Shown: positions 1-8,982, counted from the stretch's first letter. The stretch is 64,000 nt of DNA from Mesorhizobium sp. AR02 (GCF_024746835.1 NZ_CP080531.1:3472001-3536000), one strand, 5' to 3'. A program made the numbers and translations. The notes: a model not told the origin generated them from the sequence alone.

Positions 1-9
1 TTTTGCATG

Positions 10-1140
10 CTATCGAGCCAAGGTGTTGAGGTCGATGGTTTCTATTTTCTGATGTCTGAACCATGTGTCGAAGACGCCATCTGTGTTGGTAGGCCTGAAG
101 GCGACGGACTTTCCCGCGAAGGCCCTGCACAAGCGCATTGAGCGGCCAAGAATGGAGACGAAGCCGTGCTGCTGAACGCGGCGGATGAGATCGTCCTTAG
201 CGTATTCGAACGGCTCGACAGTTTCGCGATACTGGCGCTGCGAGGCTTGGTAGCGATCGAGCGGCACGCCGCCGTCCAGCGCGTCGTGGGGACGCTGGGC
301 GTTGTAGACGTGGCGCCACTGGTCGAATGCATCCTGGGCCTCGGCGAGATCGGCGAAGGGCGGTCCCTGCAGTGCCTCGGCCTTGAGCGAACGATGGAAG
401 CGCTCGTCCTTGCCGAGTGTCTGCGGATGGCAAGGCCTGGAGTGGCTCATGGTGATGCCCGTTTCGATCAGCCAGACGGTGAGCAAGGTGAAGTCGTTGC
501 GGCCGCCATCGCCCCAAGGCGGACCATTGTCGGTGGCGATGCGCCACGGCAGTCCGTAGCGACGGAAGGCGGTGATCAGCCGGGCTTTTACGGTCTCGGT
601 GGTCTGGTCGGCGCAAGCCGACAGCGCGACCGAGAAGCGCGAATGGTCGTCGAGCACGGTAAGCGGGTGCAGCCGGCCGGTACGCAAGGCAACGTGCCCC
701 TTGAAGTCCATCTGCCACAGGTCGTTGGGGGCGGCATGCTCGAAGCGAATGAAAGGCTGGGCTCCGCCGCCCAACGCCCCCAGTTCGATACCGTGGCGGC
801 GCAGGATGCCGGTCACCGTCGAGGCCGCCGGCGTGCCAATACCTTCGCGGGCGAGCACGCGCGCGATCTTGCGCCCACCCCAGGCGGGATGCGCCACACG
901 CACCGAAACGGCTGCCGCTTCCACCTCCGGCGCGCTGCGTGCCGGGCTCGACCGCGGCCGACGAGACTGCTCAACCAGTCCAGCCTCGCCCTCGATCCGA
1001 TAGCGCGAAAGCAACTTGTGGCCACAGGTCCGGCCGATACCGAAGCGCCGGCACAAAAGGCTCACATTCGCCCCAGGCGCTAGCGCCAGGCGCACAAACT
1101 CTTCCTTCTGCTTCATCGCGCTTCTGTCCTCGAATGGCAT
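10..1140 (-). CDS. IS481-type transposase (DDE, integrase core)
   Basis: This 376-residue protein should cut and join the ends of its insertion sequence. An N-terminal helix-turn-helix (about residues 10-65, with a FGIGRTCGHKLLSRYR stretch) is followed by an rve-type core. The likely catalytic triad is Asp145 (QMDFKG), Asp204 (TDNGPPWG) and Glu246 (KDERFHR), and the C-terminal part has the NAQRPHDAL motif usual in this family. The reading frame stays open upstream to 1356, but ATG 1140 gives the normal family length and begins just before the HTH. The coding region is intact. The left end of the element is not in the window, so its full borders cannot be given. The call to IS481 is from motif order and length; another rve-type family is less likely. 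Confidence 0.85.
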   Translation of the reverse strand: MPFEDRSAMKQKEEFVRLALAPGANVSLLCRRFGIGRTCGHKLLSRYRIEGEAGLVEQSRRPRSSPARSAPEVEAAAVSVRVAHPAWGGRKIARVLAREGIGTPAASTVTGILRRHGIELGALGGGAQPFIRFEHAAPNDLWQMDFKGHVALRTGRLHPLTVLDDHSRFSVALSACADQTTETVKARLITAFRRYGLPWRIATDNGPPWGDGGRNDFTLLTVWLIETGITMSHSRPCHPQTLGKDERFHRSLKAEALQGPPFADLAEAQDAFDQWRHVYNAQRPHDALDGGVPLDRYQASQRQYRETVEPFEYAKDDLIRRVQQHGFVSILGRSMRLCRAFAGKSVAFRPTNTDGVFDTWFRHQKIETIDLNTLAR

Positions 1141-1169
1141 CCCGAACCCCCTCGCGCAAAAGCGCAAAA

Positions 1170-1206
1170 CTGTTCGCGATGTCCTCGCACACCTGTTCGC
1201 GATGTC
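1170..1206. repeat. Repeated end motif upstream of the IS481-type transposase
   Basis: The 14-base motif CTGTTCGCGATGTC occurs twice, at 1170-1183 and 1193-1206, just upstream of the transposase start. Its position suits the right inverted-repeat region or a transposase binding site of the element. The matching left end would lie outside the window, so this is inference from position and duplication. Confidence 0.45.
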
Positions 1207-1298
1207 TCCGGTCCAAACACCCGTTTCATGGGGAGGTGAGGAGCGGTCCGCACAGCGGATGAAAAGCCAATTGCTTGGCTTTTCAAGCGACGAACGTC

Positions 1299-1514
1299 GG
1301 CAGGCGGATGAGGGGCCGCGCTGACGTTGGTGATTGACCGTGCATGAGGACTTCATCCGCCTGAGGCGATGACCTCACCGGCCGGCGCAGCGCCGGCTTA
1401 CAAGATTTCAGTCGAAGATGGCTTTCTGTGCTTGAGGGCAAGCCAATCGCGAGACGTTGGCGCCGCCCCTCATCCGCCCGTTGGGCACCTTCTCCCCGTG
1501 GAACGGGGAGAAGG
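1299..1514. repeat. Mosaic of palindromic intergenic repeats
   Basis: The stretch between the transposase and the Rieske gene holds no convincing gene. It contains an inverted pair (GGCAGGCGGATGAGGGGC at 1299-1316, near-complement at 1465-1480). It also has a perfect 12-bp stem with a 3-base loop (CCTTCTCCCCGT at 1488-1499, complement at 1503-1514) immediately after the Rieske stop codon. The second hairpin could stop transcription or protect mRNA ends, though no T-run follows it. Repeats of this general appearance are frequent between rhizobial genes. Confidence 0.6.
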
Positions 1515-1521
1515 AAGAGGT

Positions 1522-2724
1522 CTATCCCCGCGACCTCAGCGCGTCGTTCAAATTCCACATGTCCTTCTCCTCGGGCGCGGTCTCCAGGCCGAGCACCGGC
1601 AGCATCTTGCGCAGATGGTCGTGGTGGGTGCGCACGCCGTATTCGAGGTCGGAGAGATAAAAGCCCTCGAAGGCCTCGGACAGCATGGATTCGTTCGACC
1701 ACACCGACAGCTGGACATCTTCCGACATGGTGTCGCGGTCGATGCGGAAGGACAGGTACCTGGCGGCCGCCTGTTCGCGGTTTTCGTCGCGGTAGCGGTA
1801 GATGGCGCCGCGCAGCAGGGTCTCACCGGTCGACAGCGGAAACTCCTGATAGAACTGCACCGATTCCGGCATCACCGAAATGACCGCATTGGGGAAGATG
1901 CCGTAATAGACCCAGGCCTTCTTCAGATAGTCCGGCAGATGCGTCGGCTCGGGCGCGATCTTGACGTAGTTCTTGACGCTCCAGCGGCGGCCGGCATGCG
2001 GGTTGTAGGTGGCGAAGGACCGTGACACGCCATTGATGAAGGGCTCGTCGAAATAGGTCGCGCCATAGAGATCCTGCAGGGCAGGATGCGCCATGGCGAC
2101 GTGATAGCCCTCATTGTCGACATCGCGCACCGACTTCCAGTTGACCGGGGTCTTCTGGGTCCAGATGCCCCAGGACGGCACCATGTCGGCGGCCTTGTAG
2201 TGCGCGAATTCGGGCTCGATCGGCTTCATCAGCTCGGCGACCGAAGGCTGTGGGCCGCCATTGCGGAAGCGGATGAAGATAAAACCCATCCAGACTTCGA
2301 GGTCGAGCTGCATCAGGCCGAACTCGGTCTTGTCGAGGTCGGGGAAGGAGCGCGGTCGTGCGGCGCCGCGCAGTGTGCCATCGAGATTGTAGACCCAGCC
2401 ATGGAACGGACACACCAGAGCGTTCTTGCAATTGCCCTGGCTGTCGGCGACGACGCGGCTGCCGCGGTGGCGGCACATATTGTTGAAGCCGCGCACGACG
2501 CCATCCTTGCCGCGCACGATCAAGGCGCGTTCACCGACCACGTCCATGGTCAGGTAGTCGCCGGCATTGGGCACGTCGCTGACATGGCCGACGATCTGCC
2601 AGTGGTTGCGGAAAACATGCTCCTTCTCAAGCTCGAGAAGGGCATCGGAATGGTAACTCCAGCCCGGTAGTCCCCGCCGGTCCCAATCGTTGGGGATCGC
2701 CACGTCACGGAGGTGCGGGTTCAT
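1522..2724 (-). CDS. Rieske [2Fe-2S] ring-hydroxylating-type oxygenase, alpha subunit
   Basis: The 400-residue protein has the two-domain layout of Rieske non-haem iron oxygenases. The N-terminal Rieske domain (about residues 40-140) has CRHRG and CPFHGW, giving the Cys-x-His and Cys-x2-His cluster ligands. The C-terminal catalytic domain has NWKSVRDVDNEGYH followed by AMAHP, which supplies the two histidines of the mononuclear iron site, and YLSDLEYG near the C-terminus is a candidate for the acidic ligand. The length suits a single-component alpha subunit such as those that demethylate quaternary amines or hydroxylate aromatics, and the substrate cannot be read from sequence. No reductase or ferredoxin gene is adjacent. 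An inverted repeat just upstream suggests TetR-type control. Confidence 0.85.
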   Translation of the reverse strand: MNPHLRDVAIPNDWDRRGLPGWSYHSDALLELEKEHVFRNHWQIVGHVSDVPNAGDYLTMDVVGERALIVRGKDGVVRGFNNMCRHRGSRVVADSQGNCKNALVCPFHGWVYNLDGTLRGAARPRSFPDLDKTEFGLMQLDLEVWMGFIFIRFRNGGPQPSVAELMKPIEPEFAHYKAADMVPSWGIWTQKTPVNWKSVRDVDNEGYHVAMAHPALQDLYGATYFDEPFINGVSRSFATYNPHAGRRWSVKNYVKIAPEPTHLPDYLKKAWVYYGIFPNAVISVMPESVQFYQEFPLSTGETLLRGAIYRYRDENREQAAARYLSFRIDRDTMSEDVQLSVWSNESMLSEAFEGFYLSDLEYGVRTHHDHLRKMLPVLGLETAPEEKDMWNLNDALRSRG

Positions 2725-2743
2725 AAAACGTCTCTTCTTTTTG

Positions 2744-2759
2744 TTGAATAATCATTCAA
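2744..2759. promoter_or_regulatory. Inverted repeat upstream of the Rieske gene
   Basis: TTGAAT-AATC-ATTCAA is a perfect 6-bp inverted repeat with a 4-base spacer, 20 bases upstream of the Rieske start codon. Size, A+T content and position fit a TetR-type operator. No cognate regulator is adjacent. Confidence 0.45.
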
Positions 2760-3220
2760 TAAAATCATATTTTTCATTGAAATGCAATGGCTTGTGAAAA
2801 TACGAAAGATTCTAGGGCAGGTTTCTTGGATCGCCCGAGGCGGAATTCGATACGGCTGCTGCCTAGGAAAATCGCGGAGAATCCGGGTGTTAGCCCCGGT
2901 TCCGAAATGCTGTTTCTGCACGATTTCACAAAGCGTGCGAGCTGAAGAACAAGACGCCTCGCCGGGGGCAAAAGCACTCGCCCCGCATGGCCTGATCGGC
3001 TGTTCGGCAGGCGCCTGGGTCGGGATCGCCTGGCGAGAGTCGGCCTGAGATTCGCTTGCCTCGGCGAAATGCGAGTCGGAGTAACCGATTCTGCCCGGTT
3101 TTGCCCGATAGTGCCGTTGCAATCCGGTTACATTGCCAGGCTCGCACCAATTTTGTGCTGTTACAAAGTGCGATTACGTTCGTTTCATCAGCAAAAAGAA
3201 ACGCAACGAAGGGGAAGGCA
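2760..3220. other. Intergenic region, no gene recognised
   Basis: This 461-base stretch separates the divergent Rieske gene and small membrane-protein gene and must hold both promoters. Open frames occur on both strands (for example 2782-3048 plus), but none has a good ribosome binding site or a recognisable product. The first 60 bases are A+T-rich, as expected for a promoter. Confidence 0.5.
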
Positions 3221-3631
3221 ATGTATGCGAAAGTCGAGATCATCAGCAGCGAACACCGCCTCCAGGCTCCAGAGCGCGCTGACCGCCGCCCGAAACTGGC
3301 GCTACGTCAACGCGCCAGCGACCACCCCATGGCCATGTTCATGGGGCTGGCTGCTTGCGCCTTCATCGGCATGGCGCTCACGCCGACAGTCGGGCCGGCC
3401 TTCGCTTCGTTGAACCCGCCGGCCAACGTCGTCGACGGGGCGCCGACAACAATCAAGACCGCTCGCCTGCCCATGCCGGCGCTCGACTTCGCCTGCAAGG
3501 GGCAGGCCTGGGGTGCCGAGAGCGTCGATTGCTTGCGCGCCATCGCCGAGCAGTCCGGCACGCACAAGGCCCGTGCGATTCGCATGATCGCCAATGCCGC
3601 GCCGCTGACCAACACACCCAACATTTTCTAA
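3221..3631 (+). CDS. Hypothetical protein with one membrane-spanning or signal segment
   Basis: The predicted 136-residue protein is not one I recognise. ATG 3221 was chosen because it follows a purine-rich GAAGGGGAAGG binding site, while the frame upstream has none. A charged N-terminus (about residues 1-36) precedes a hydrophobic stretch (about 38-60, MAMFMGLAACAFIGMAL) ending near PAFAS, which could be an internal signal or anchor. The remainder holds two cysteines and an alanine-rich C-terminus. It ends just before a strong terminator and is convergent with the histidine kinase. A secreted or inner-membrane protein seems likely. Confidence 0.6.
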   Translation: MYAKVEIISSEHRLQAPERADRRPKLALRQRASDHPMAMFMGLAACAFIGMALTPTVGPAFASLNPPANVVDGAPTTIKTARLPMPALDFACKGQAWGAESVDCLRAIAEQSGTHKARAIRMIANAAPLTNTPNIF

Positions 3632-3717
3632 TTTTTGTCGAAGCCTGATCCCGAAAACCGGTTCCCTCTTCGGGCTCCTGCTCTGACCTCCCCGAGCGCT
3701 CCTCCAGCGCTCCCTTC

Positions 3718-3753
3718 GGCTCCCGCCCGCATGTCGGCCGGGAGCCTTTTTTT
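3718..3753 (+). terminator. Rho-independent terminator
   Basis: GGCTCCCG (3718-3725) pairs with CGGGAGCC (3739-3746) and is followed by seven T residues. It terminates the small membrane-protein gene on the plus strand, and its T-run overlaps the stop codon of the convergent kinase gene. Confidence 0.85.
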
Positions 3754-5840
3754 ATCCCTTCGATGCCGCTTGCTCGGCAATGGTTGAAAGCACGCTGCGC
3801 ACATCCAGCGTGCTGAACGGCTTTTCCAGGATCTGCGGCCGCTGCTGCGCCGGCAAGGCTTCGATTTCCGCCTTGGCGCCGATCAGGTCGCCGGTGACCA
3901 GCACGAAACGCCGTGCCAGCTCGGGCCTCTCGGCCAGCAGTTCGCGGTAGATGGCAATGCCTGATATGCCGGGCATGCGCAGGTCCGAAAAGACGATGTC
4001 CGGCGGCATGTGGCCGCCCAAGGTGGCGGAGCCCGATTCCCAGACAGGCGCGATCCGCGACTTGATGCCCATCAATTCGAGAATGTCGGACAAGGAGCCC
4101 GCGACATCAGGCTCGTCGTCGATGATCAGGGCATGGCGCAGGCCGCTCGAGCGTGGCTGGGTTTCGCCGGCAGCGACGAGGCCCGCCGAAATGGCCGGCA
4201 ACTGGACGACGAAACGCGCACCTCTGGGCAGCACTTCCTCGAACCAGACATTGCCATTGTGCCGTTCAATGATCGATTTCGAGATCGACAGGCCGATGCC
4301 GGTGCCCACACCAACCGGCTTGGTGGTGAAATAGGATTCGAAGATGCGGTTGCGGATCGCTTCGGGAACGCCAGGCCCGTTGTCCTCGACCGAGAAGCCG
4401 GGATTGCCGCGATCGCTGCGGAAGGTCCGCACCTTGATCAGCCGGTCGCCGGCAATGCCGGCCAGCGCGTGCTGGCTGTTGATGAGGAAATTGGCTGCCA
4501 CCTGTGTCACGTGGTCGGCGTCCGCCATGGCCAGCAGCGGACCCGGCGCGAAATCGGTGTCGATGATGATGCCGCTCGAGCGTGCGCCATAGGCGGTCAC
4601 TTCAAGCGCGGCGCGGATCACCTGGTTGAGATCGGTCTCGGCCTGCGCCGCCGGATGGAGGCGGACCATCGACAGGAAGCTCTTGACGATGCGGCCGCAG
4701 CGCTCGGCGGCGGCACGCACCTTCTCGGCGCGGACCTTGGTTTGTGGGTCGGAGGCGAATTCGTGCAACAGCGTCGATTGCGCCACCACCACCGCCAGCG
4801 GGTTGTTGAGCTCGTGCGAAACGCCCGCAAGCAGCGAGCCCATCGCCGCCATCTTCTCGTTCTGGTGCAGCTTCTCGCGCTGCCGGTTGATCTCTTCCTC
4901 GGCACGCAGCCTGTCGCGCAGGTCGCGGATCGAGCCGAAGATCAGGCGGCGGTCGGCGACCCGCATCTCGGTCGCCGTCAGCTCGATCGGAAACACTTCG
5001 CCAGCGGCATTCTGCGTCACGGTCTCGAGCCTGCTGGCCGACCATCGGCGCGCCGCGGCCCGACATGTAGTCGGCGCCGGAGGAATAGCCCTTGCGGTAG
5101 TATTCCGGCACGACGGTGTCGAGCAGGTCCTTGCCGAGGATGTCGCTGCGCTGGAAGCCGAACATCTTTTCGGCGGCAGGATTGAATTCGATGATCGATC
5201 CGGCCTCGTCGATGACGATGATGGCGTCAAGCGAGGCCTGCAGCATGGTGCGGCGGATCACCTCGCTGGCATGGGCGTCGGAGGGCGAGTGTTCGATGGC
5301 GTCGCCGATGGCGAGCGCGATGATGTGCAGCGTCGCCTCTTCCTCGTCAGTCCACTCGCGCTCGTCGACGCAATCATTGACGGCGAGCGTGCCCCACAGA
5401 TGGCCATGCGCGAAGACCGAAACCGACAGGAACGACTTGATGTTCTGCTTTTCGAAGTCGGTTCTCAGGAAACCTTCGAGATTGCGCGTATGCCCGGCAA
5501 AGATCTTACCCTGCCGTTCGTCCTCGGCCACGCGCTCCAGCAGCGGATCGGAGTTGACGATCGACTGCATGATGACGGTCGGCGAGGCCAGTTCCCCGCC
5601 GAAGTCGGGATCGATCCAGTAGGCGGACACCGATTGGGCAAAACCCTGGCCGGGCAATTCGCGCAAACGGAACAGGATGCCGCGCTGGCACTCCATGGCG
5701 CGGCACAGCGTTTCCAGTATGCCGTCCATCTCGCGCTGCCAGTCGCCGGCCTCGCGCAGCCGGCGAACGACGCGCACGGCCGCCATCGCCGCGCCCTGCC
5801 TGAAACCCTGTGTATCCGTGCTTGTTGCTTCGCCTGTCAT
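3752..5840 (-). pseudogene. Hybrid sensor histidine kinase (GAF-PAS-HisKA-HATPase-REC), frameshifted
   Basis: The protein is read in two frames that meet near 5035. The N-terminal part (start ATG 5840) carries a GAF-like domain and a PAS domain. The C-terminal part carries the HisKA dimerisation helix with GVSHELNNPLAV, an ATPase domain with NFLINSQHAL and DNGPGVPE, and a receiver domain with IIDDEPDV and SDLRMPG. Removing one base at about 5035 restores a continuous MVGRRLETVTQ through the end of PAS, so a single inserted base explains the break. Repaired length is about 695 residues. It should sense a signal in the cytoplasm and phosphorylate the regulator encoded next door. Either the gene is inactive, or the base is a sequencing error. 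Confidence 0.85.
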
Positions 5841-5928
5841 CAGCCGTTATTCCAAAGTCATGCCAATCCGATCGGCCCAATCGATCGGCGAGCAACGGCT
5901 GTGAACCTGAGACCCCGTGGCCTGGTGC

Positions 5929-6714
5929 TCAGTTGCTGTCGCCGGTCGGCAGCGAGAAGATATAGCCTTCGCCGCGCACCGTGCGCAGGAATTTCGGGTT
6001 GGCCGGATCCGCCTCGATCTTCTTTCTCAGGCGCATGATGCGGATGTCGACGGCGCGCGACGATTCCGGATCCTCGGTGAAGCCGATGGCCTCCGAGATC
6101 GCGGCGCGCGTCAAAAGCCGGTTGGCGCGGGTCAGGAAAACCTCCAGCACGTCGAATTCGCTCTTGGCCATGTCGATCACGGCGCCGTTGGCGCCGGTGA
6201 CCAGCCTGCCGTCAAGATCGGCCTGGAAGGGGCCGAAGGCAACGGAACGGCGGTCCGTCCTGGCTTTCCTGTTGAGCAGCTCCGTCGGCTCTGGAACGCG
6301 GCGCAGCACGCTGCGCACCCTCGCCAGCACTTCGCGCAGTTCGTATGGCTTGACGATATAGTCGTCGGCGCCGAGTTCCAGCCCGACGATGCGGTCGAGC
6401 GCTGTGCCGGCAGCGGTCGCGTAGATGATGCCGATCGGCATTTTCGAGCGCAGCCAGCGGCCAAGCGACAGCCCGTCCTCGCCCGGCATGGCGATGTCGA
6501 GAATGGCCAGATGGAAGGCTTGAGTCTCGATCAGGCTGCGCGCGGCGGCCGCGGTTTCCGCGGTCGCTACATCATAGCCGGCGGCGCCGAGATATTCGGC
6601 AACCGCGTCCCTCAGGTCGGGCTCGTCCTCGACGATAACAATTCTTGCCCGCACGATGCCGTCGCTCCCACTTTCAGTGGAAAGTAGATTGGGTATAAAC
6701 AACATGTCCAGCAC
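5929..6714 (-). CDS. OmpR/PhoB-family response regulator
   Basis: The 261-residue protein has an intact receiver domain (about residues 23-140). It shows the acidic pair in VIVEDEPD, the phospho-acceptor Asp in AILDIAMPGEDG and the conserved Lys in VKPYE. A winged-helix DNA-binding domain follows (about 160-255, ending RTVRGEGYIFSLP). The frame begins at 6714, but a GTG at 6654 preceded by GGGAG sits two codons before the receiver fold and is an equally good start. It lies directly upstream of the hybrid kinase gene on the same strand and is its obvious partner. It is divergent from the atypical regulator at 6748. Confidence 0.9.
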   Translation of the reverse strand: MLDMLFIPNLLSTESGSDGIVRARIVIVEDEPDLRDAVAEYLGAAGYDVATAETAAAARSLIETQAFHLAILDIAMPGEDGLSLGRWLRSKMPIGIIYATAAGTALDRIVGLELGADDYIVKPYELREVLARVRSVLRRVPEPTELLNRKARTDRRSVAFGPFQADLDGRLVTGANGAVIDMAKSEFDVLEVFLTRANRLLTRAAISEAIGFTEDPESSRAVDIRIMRLRKKIEADPANPKFLRTVRGEGYIFSLPTGDSN

Positions 6715-6747
6715 TCATATCCGGTTGCAAGGGAACGGTTGGAGAAC

Positions 6748-7449
6748 ATGGCTGCACGAGCCGTCATTGCGCTTGTTTCCGTCGCCGAGGTGGTGGCGAC
6801 CGAACTTGCCGACCATCTCGAGCGGCGTGGCCATGATGTGCGCCAGGCGCGGCAGCCCTGGGAGGCGGAATCGCTGCTCGCGGGCCGGGGCATCGACGTC
6901 GTTGTCGTCGGTGACAGTCTCAGCCAGGCGGAAGGGCGGGATCTGCTTAGGCGCTATGGCGGCCAAGGCGGGGGCGGCGAGGATGGGCCCGATTTCATCA
7001 TGATCTGCCGGCCGGCCGATCTCGTCGACAAGGTGCTGGCGCTCGAACTGGGTGCGGCCGACGTTGTCGAGAGCCCGCTCAATGTCAGGGAACTCGCCGC
7101 CCGTGTCGGCGGCCTGCTTTCGCGGCGCGGCAGGGGCACCCAGGAACTGATCGTGCTGGAGAACGCGACCGTCGATTTGAGATCGGCTATCGTCATGCAC
7201 CGCTCCGGTACGGAAGAACAGCTTTCGCCCGGTCAGGTGGCGCTGCTCAGGCTGTTCCTGGCGAGCCCCCGCAAGGTGCTGACGCGTGACGACATCATCG
7301 CCGCCGCACCGGCCGAGAACGCCGACGCCTTCGATCGCTCGATCGATTCGCGCATCGTGCGGCTGCGCCGCAAGCTCGACACCGAGACCATCACCACCAT
7401 ACGTGGCGCCGGCTACCGGTTCGACCCGCCGCAGCAATTCGCCGACTGA
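6748..7449 (+). CDS. Atypical response regulator: degenerate receiver plus winged helix
   Basis: The C-terminal half (about residues 140-230, ending TTIRGAGYRFDPP) is a clear OmpR-type winged-helix DNA-binding domain. The N-terminal half has the length and fold pattern of a receiver but lacks the phosphorylation residues. The acidic pair is replaced by SVAEVV, the acceptor region reads DVVVVGDSLSQAEG without the normal Asp-x-x-x-P layout, and the conserved Lys is absent (VVESPL). It should therefore act without normal phosphotransfer, perhaps by ligand binding or by pairing with the neighbouring canonical regulator. An alternative TTG start lies three codons upstream at 6739. It is divergent from the OmpR-type gene, sharing a short promoter region. 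Confidence 0.8.
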   Translation: MAARAVIALVSVAEVVATELADHLERRGHDVRQARQPWEAESLLAGRGIDVVVVGDSLSQAEGRDLLRRYGGQGGGGEDGPDFIMICRPADLVDKVLALELGAADVVESPLNVRELAARVGGLLSRRGRGTQELIVLENATVDLRSAIVMHRSGTEEQLSPGQVALLRLFLASPRKVLTRDDIIAAAPAENADAFDRSIDSRIVRLRRKLDTETITTIRGAGYRFDPPQQFAD

Positions 7450-7517
7450 CGGCAGCGCATTCGGGTTATCTTTTTGGCTGAGCATCGGATGTTCCAACTC
7501 ACCGACGCTCCCGAAAC

Positions 7518-7685
7518 TCAGCGTACCACCAGCAGCGACGGACCCGATGGCATGTCATTGGCCATGGCGATTTCGTTCGCGTGGGTGCGGTCCTTGAGGA
7601 GAACAGTGGCAAGCGCGGCAAAGCCGAGCAGGCCCTGCGCATAAAGCAGTGCGGAAAGCACCGAGGCCGCGAATTTCGTTTTCAT
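7518..7685 (-). CDS. Small membrane or secreted protein, 55 residues
   Basis: A short frame with a very good ribosome binding site (GGGGAG, 8 bases before ATG 7685) encodes a 55-residue protein. After MKTKFAAS comes a hydrophobic stretch (about residues 7-30), then a polar tail with MANDMPSGPS. This could be a single-span membrane protein or an uncleaved signal peptide. I do not recognise the family. It is convergent with the atypical response regulator, 68 bases away. The call rests on the binding site and the amino-acid pattern alone. Confidence 0.55.
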   Translation of the reverse strand: MKTKFAASVLSALLYAQGLLGFAALATVLLKDRTHANEIAMANDMPSGPSLLVVR

Positions 7686-8416
7686 CGTTCCAACTCCCCA
7701 GAAATGCCAATTCTTCAGAAATGAGTGTGTCGCGGGTCGCTTCAGGAAACTCCCGAAGTGCCCGCGCCGCCCACGGAGCCCCCCGTCGCGGCGCGGGCCT
7801 TCGGTCCTCTCGGCAGCAAGTTGCCGGAGGGGCCGCGCAATGCCAGCAACCGAAGGCCAACCCGCCAGAGGGCCTTGAGCCGGGTGATGCGCAGGCTGGA
7901 AACAATCCAGACCGTGGCGGAAAACAGGGCGACGTGCAGGTAGGGATCTCGCTCGAACTCATCGTCGCCAGCCTTGCCGCCGGGCCGCCGGCAACCGTGC
8001 CGACACCGCCGATGACTGCTGCCGCGATGCTGATCCTGAAGAGTCAGGACCGCGTTTTCGTTTTCGTTCCCATGGTCGTTGCCGTCTGCTTTCGTTGCGT
8101 CAACTTTGCTTCCGGCCCGTATCCGGATCATGCCGCCAGAAGCAGCGTTTTGTTGCAGATTGGTTTCGAGATCGAGCTCTGCTCTTTCATATAAGAGGTA
8201 TTCGAACTTTCGTTTCGCGGGAAATACCTATGTGCTGCATCTCATTCCCGTTTTGCGTGTGTGACCGTTGTCGCCATGACCGCCTGCTCGTTAACCAGAG
8301 GAAACATATTCGAAACAGAAACGAGCATTTCGCGAAATCTGTCCGAAACATGCCGCAGCGATAAGCCGCGCATCGAATGGAGCCGGCCGGACCGGCAGAG
8401 AGAGAGAGGGGACATC
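7686..8416. other. Intergenic region with one doubtful minus-strand frame
   Basis: No secure gene is visible in these 731 bases. A minus-strand frame (7742-8131) has a plausible membrane segment (HVALFSATVWIVSSL) and a basic tail, but no good start codon or binding site near it. A plus-strand frame covers much of the same ground. Near the transpeptidase promoter there is a perfect 12-base palindrome, ATTTCGCGAAAT, at 8327-8338, which may be an operator. Confidence 0.4.
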
Positions 8417-8872
8417 ATGCACACCACCATTTCCGCAAAGCTCATCAACATCACCGCCGCCGCGCTCACGGGTGCAGCGCTTCTGTTCGGCGCCAACGCA
8501 GCGCACGCCGCCAACAAGATCGTGGCGCGGGTCTCGCTTTCACAGCAGATCATGGAAGTTTCGGTCGATGGCCGGCCGACCTTCGCCTGGAAGGTTTCCA
8601 CCGGAGACAGGGCGCATGTGACGCCGACGGGCTCGTTCAAGCCGACGCGCATGCATGAGATGTGGTATTCGAAGAAATATGACAACGCGCCGATGCCGCA
8701 CTCGGTGTTCTTCAGCGGCGGCTACGCGGTGCACGCCACCTATGCCATCAAGCGCCTCGGCCAGCCGGCCTCGCATGGCTGCGTGCGGCTGCATCCCGAC
8801 AATGCCGCCGATTTCTACCAGCTTGTCGAGACCTTCGGGCCCGACAACACCAGCATCGTCATCGTCAAGTAG
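8417..8872 (+). CDS. L,D-transpeptidase (YkuD domain)
   Basis: The 151-residue exported protein should form 3-3 peptidoglycan cross-links or attach proteins to peptidoglycan in the periplasm. ATG 8417 follows AGAGAGAGGGGAC and opens a signal peptide ending near ANAAHA (about residue 32). The YkuD domain follows directly, with HATY (the conserved His region) and the catalytic SHGCVRLHPDNA motif carrying the active-site Cys near residue 120. It is a minimal form, with no extra peptidoglycan-binding domain. It stands alone, and its downstream terminator hairpin was split by an IS element. Confidence 0.9.
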   Translation: MHTTISAKLINITAAALTGAALLFGANAAHAANKIVARVSLSQQIMEVSVDGRPTFAWKVSTGDRAHVTPTGSFKPTRMHEMWYSKKYDNAPMPHSVFFSGGYAVHATYAIKRLGQPASHGCVRLHPDNAADFYQLVETFGPDNTSIVIVK

Positions 8873-8959
8873 CAGGCTGAGGAACGGGTCGGCACACCGC
8901 CGCACCCTGTCTAAGCTCCCTCCGGGAATGCCCGGCGGTCATCGAGCGCAGTCAAAAAA

Positions 8960-8982
8960 GAGGCCGGAAATTTTCCGGCCTC
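8960..8982. terminator. Terminator hairpin, left copy (target duplication of the IS)
   Basis: GAGGCCGG-AAATTTT-CCGGCCTC is a strong stem-loop preceded by six A residues, which serve as the T-run for minus-strand transcripts. An identical 23-base copy flanks the other side of the IS at 10508-10530. Before insertion a single copy would have stood between the convergent transpeptidase and efflux genes as a two-way terminator. Confidence 0.8.

Noticed and set aside
7649..8194. 181-residue plus-strand frame in the gap before the transpeptidase gene
   Set aside because: No ribosome binding site and no recognisable domain. It competes with a slightly better minus-strand frame, itself doubtful.
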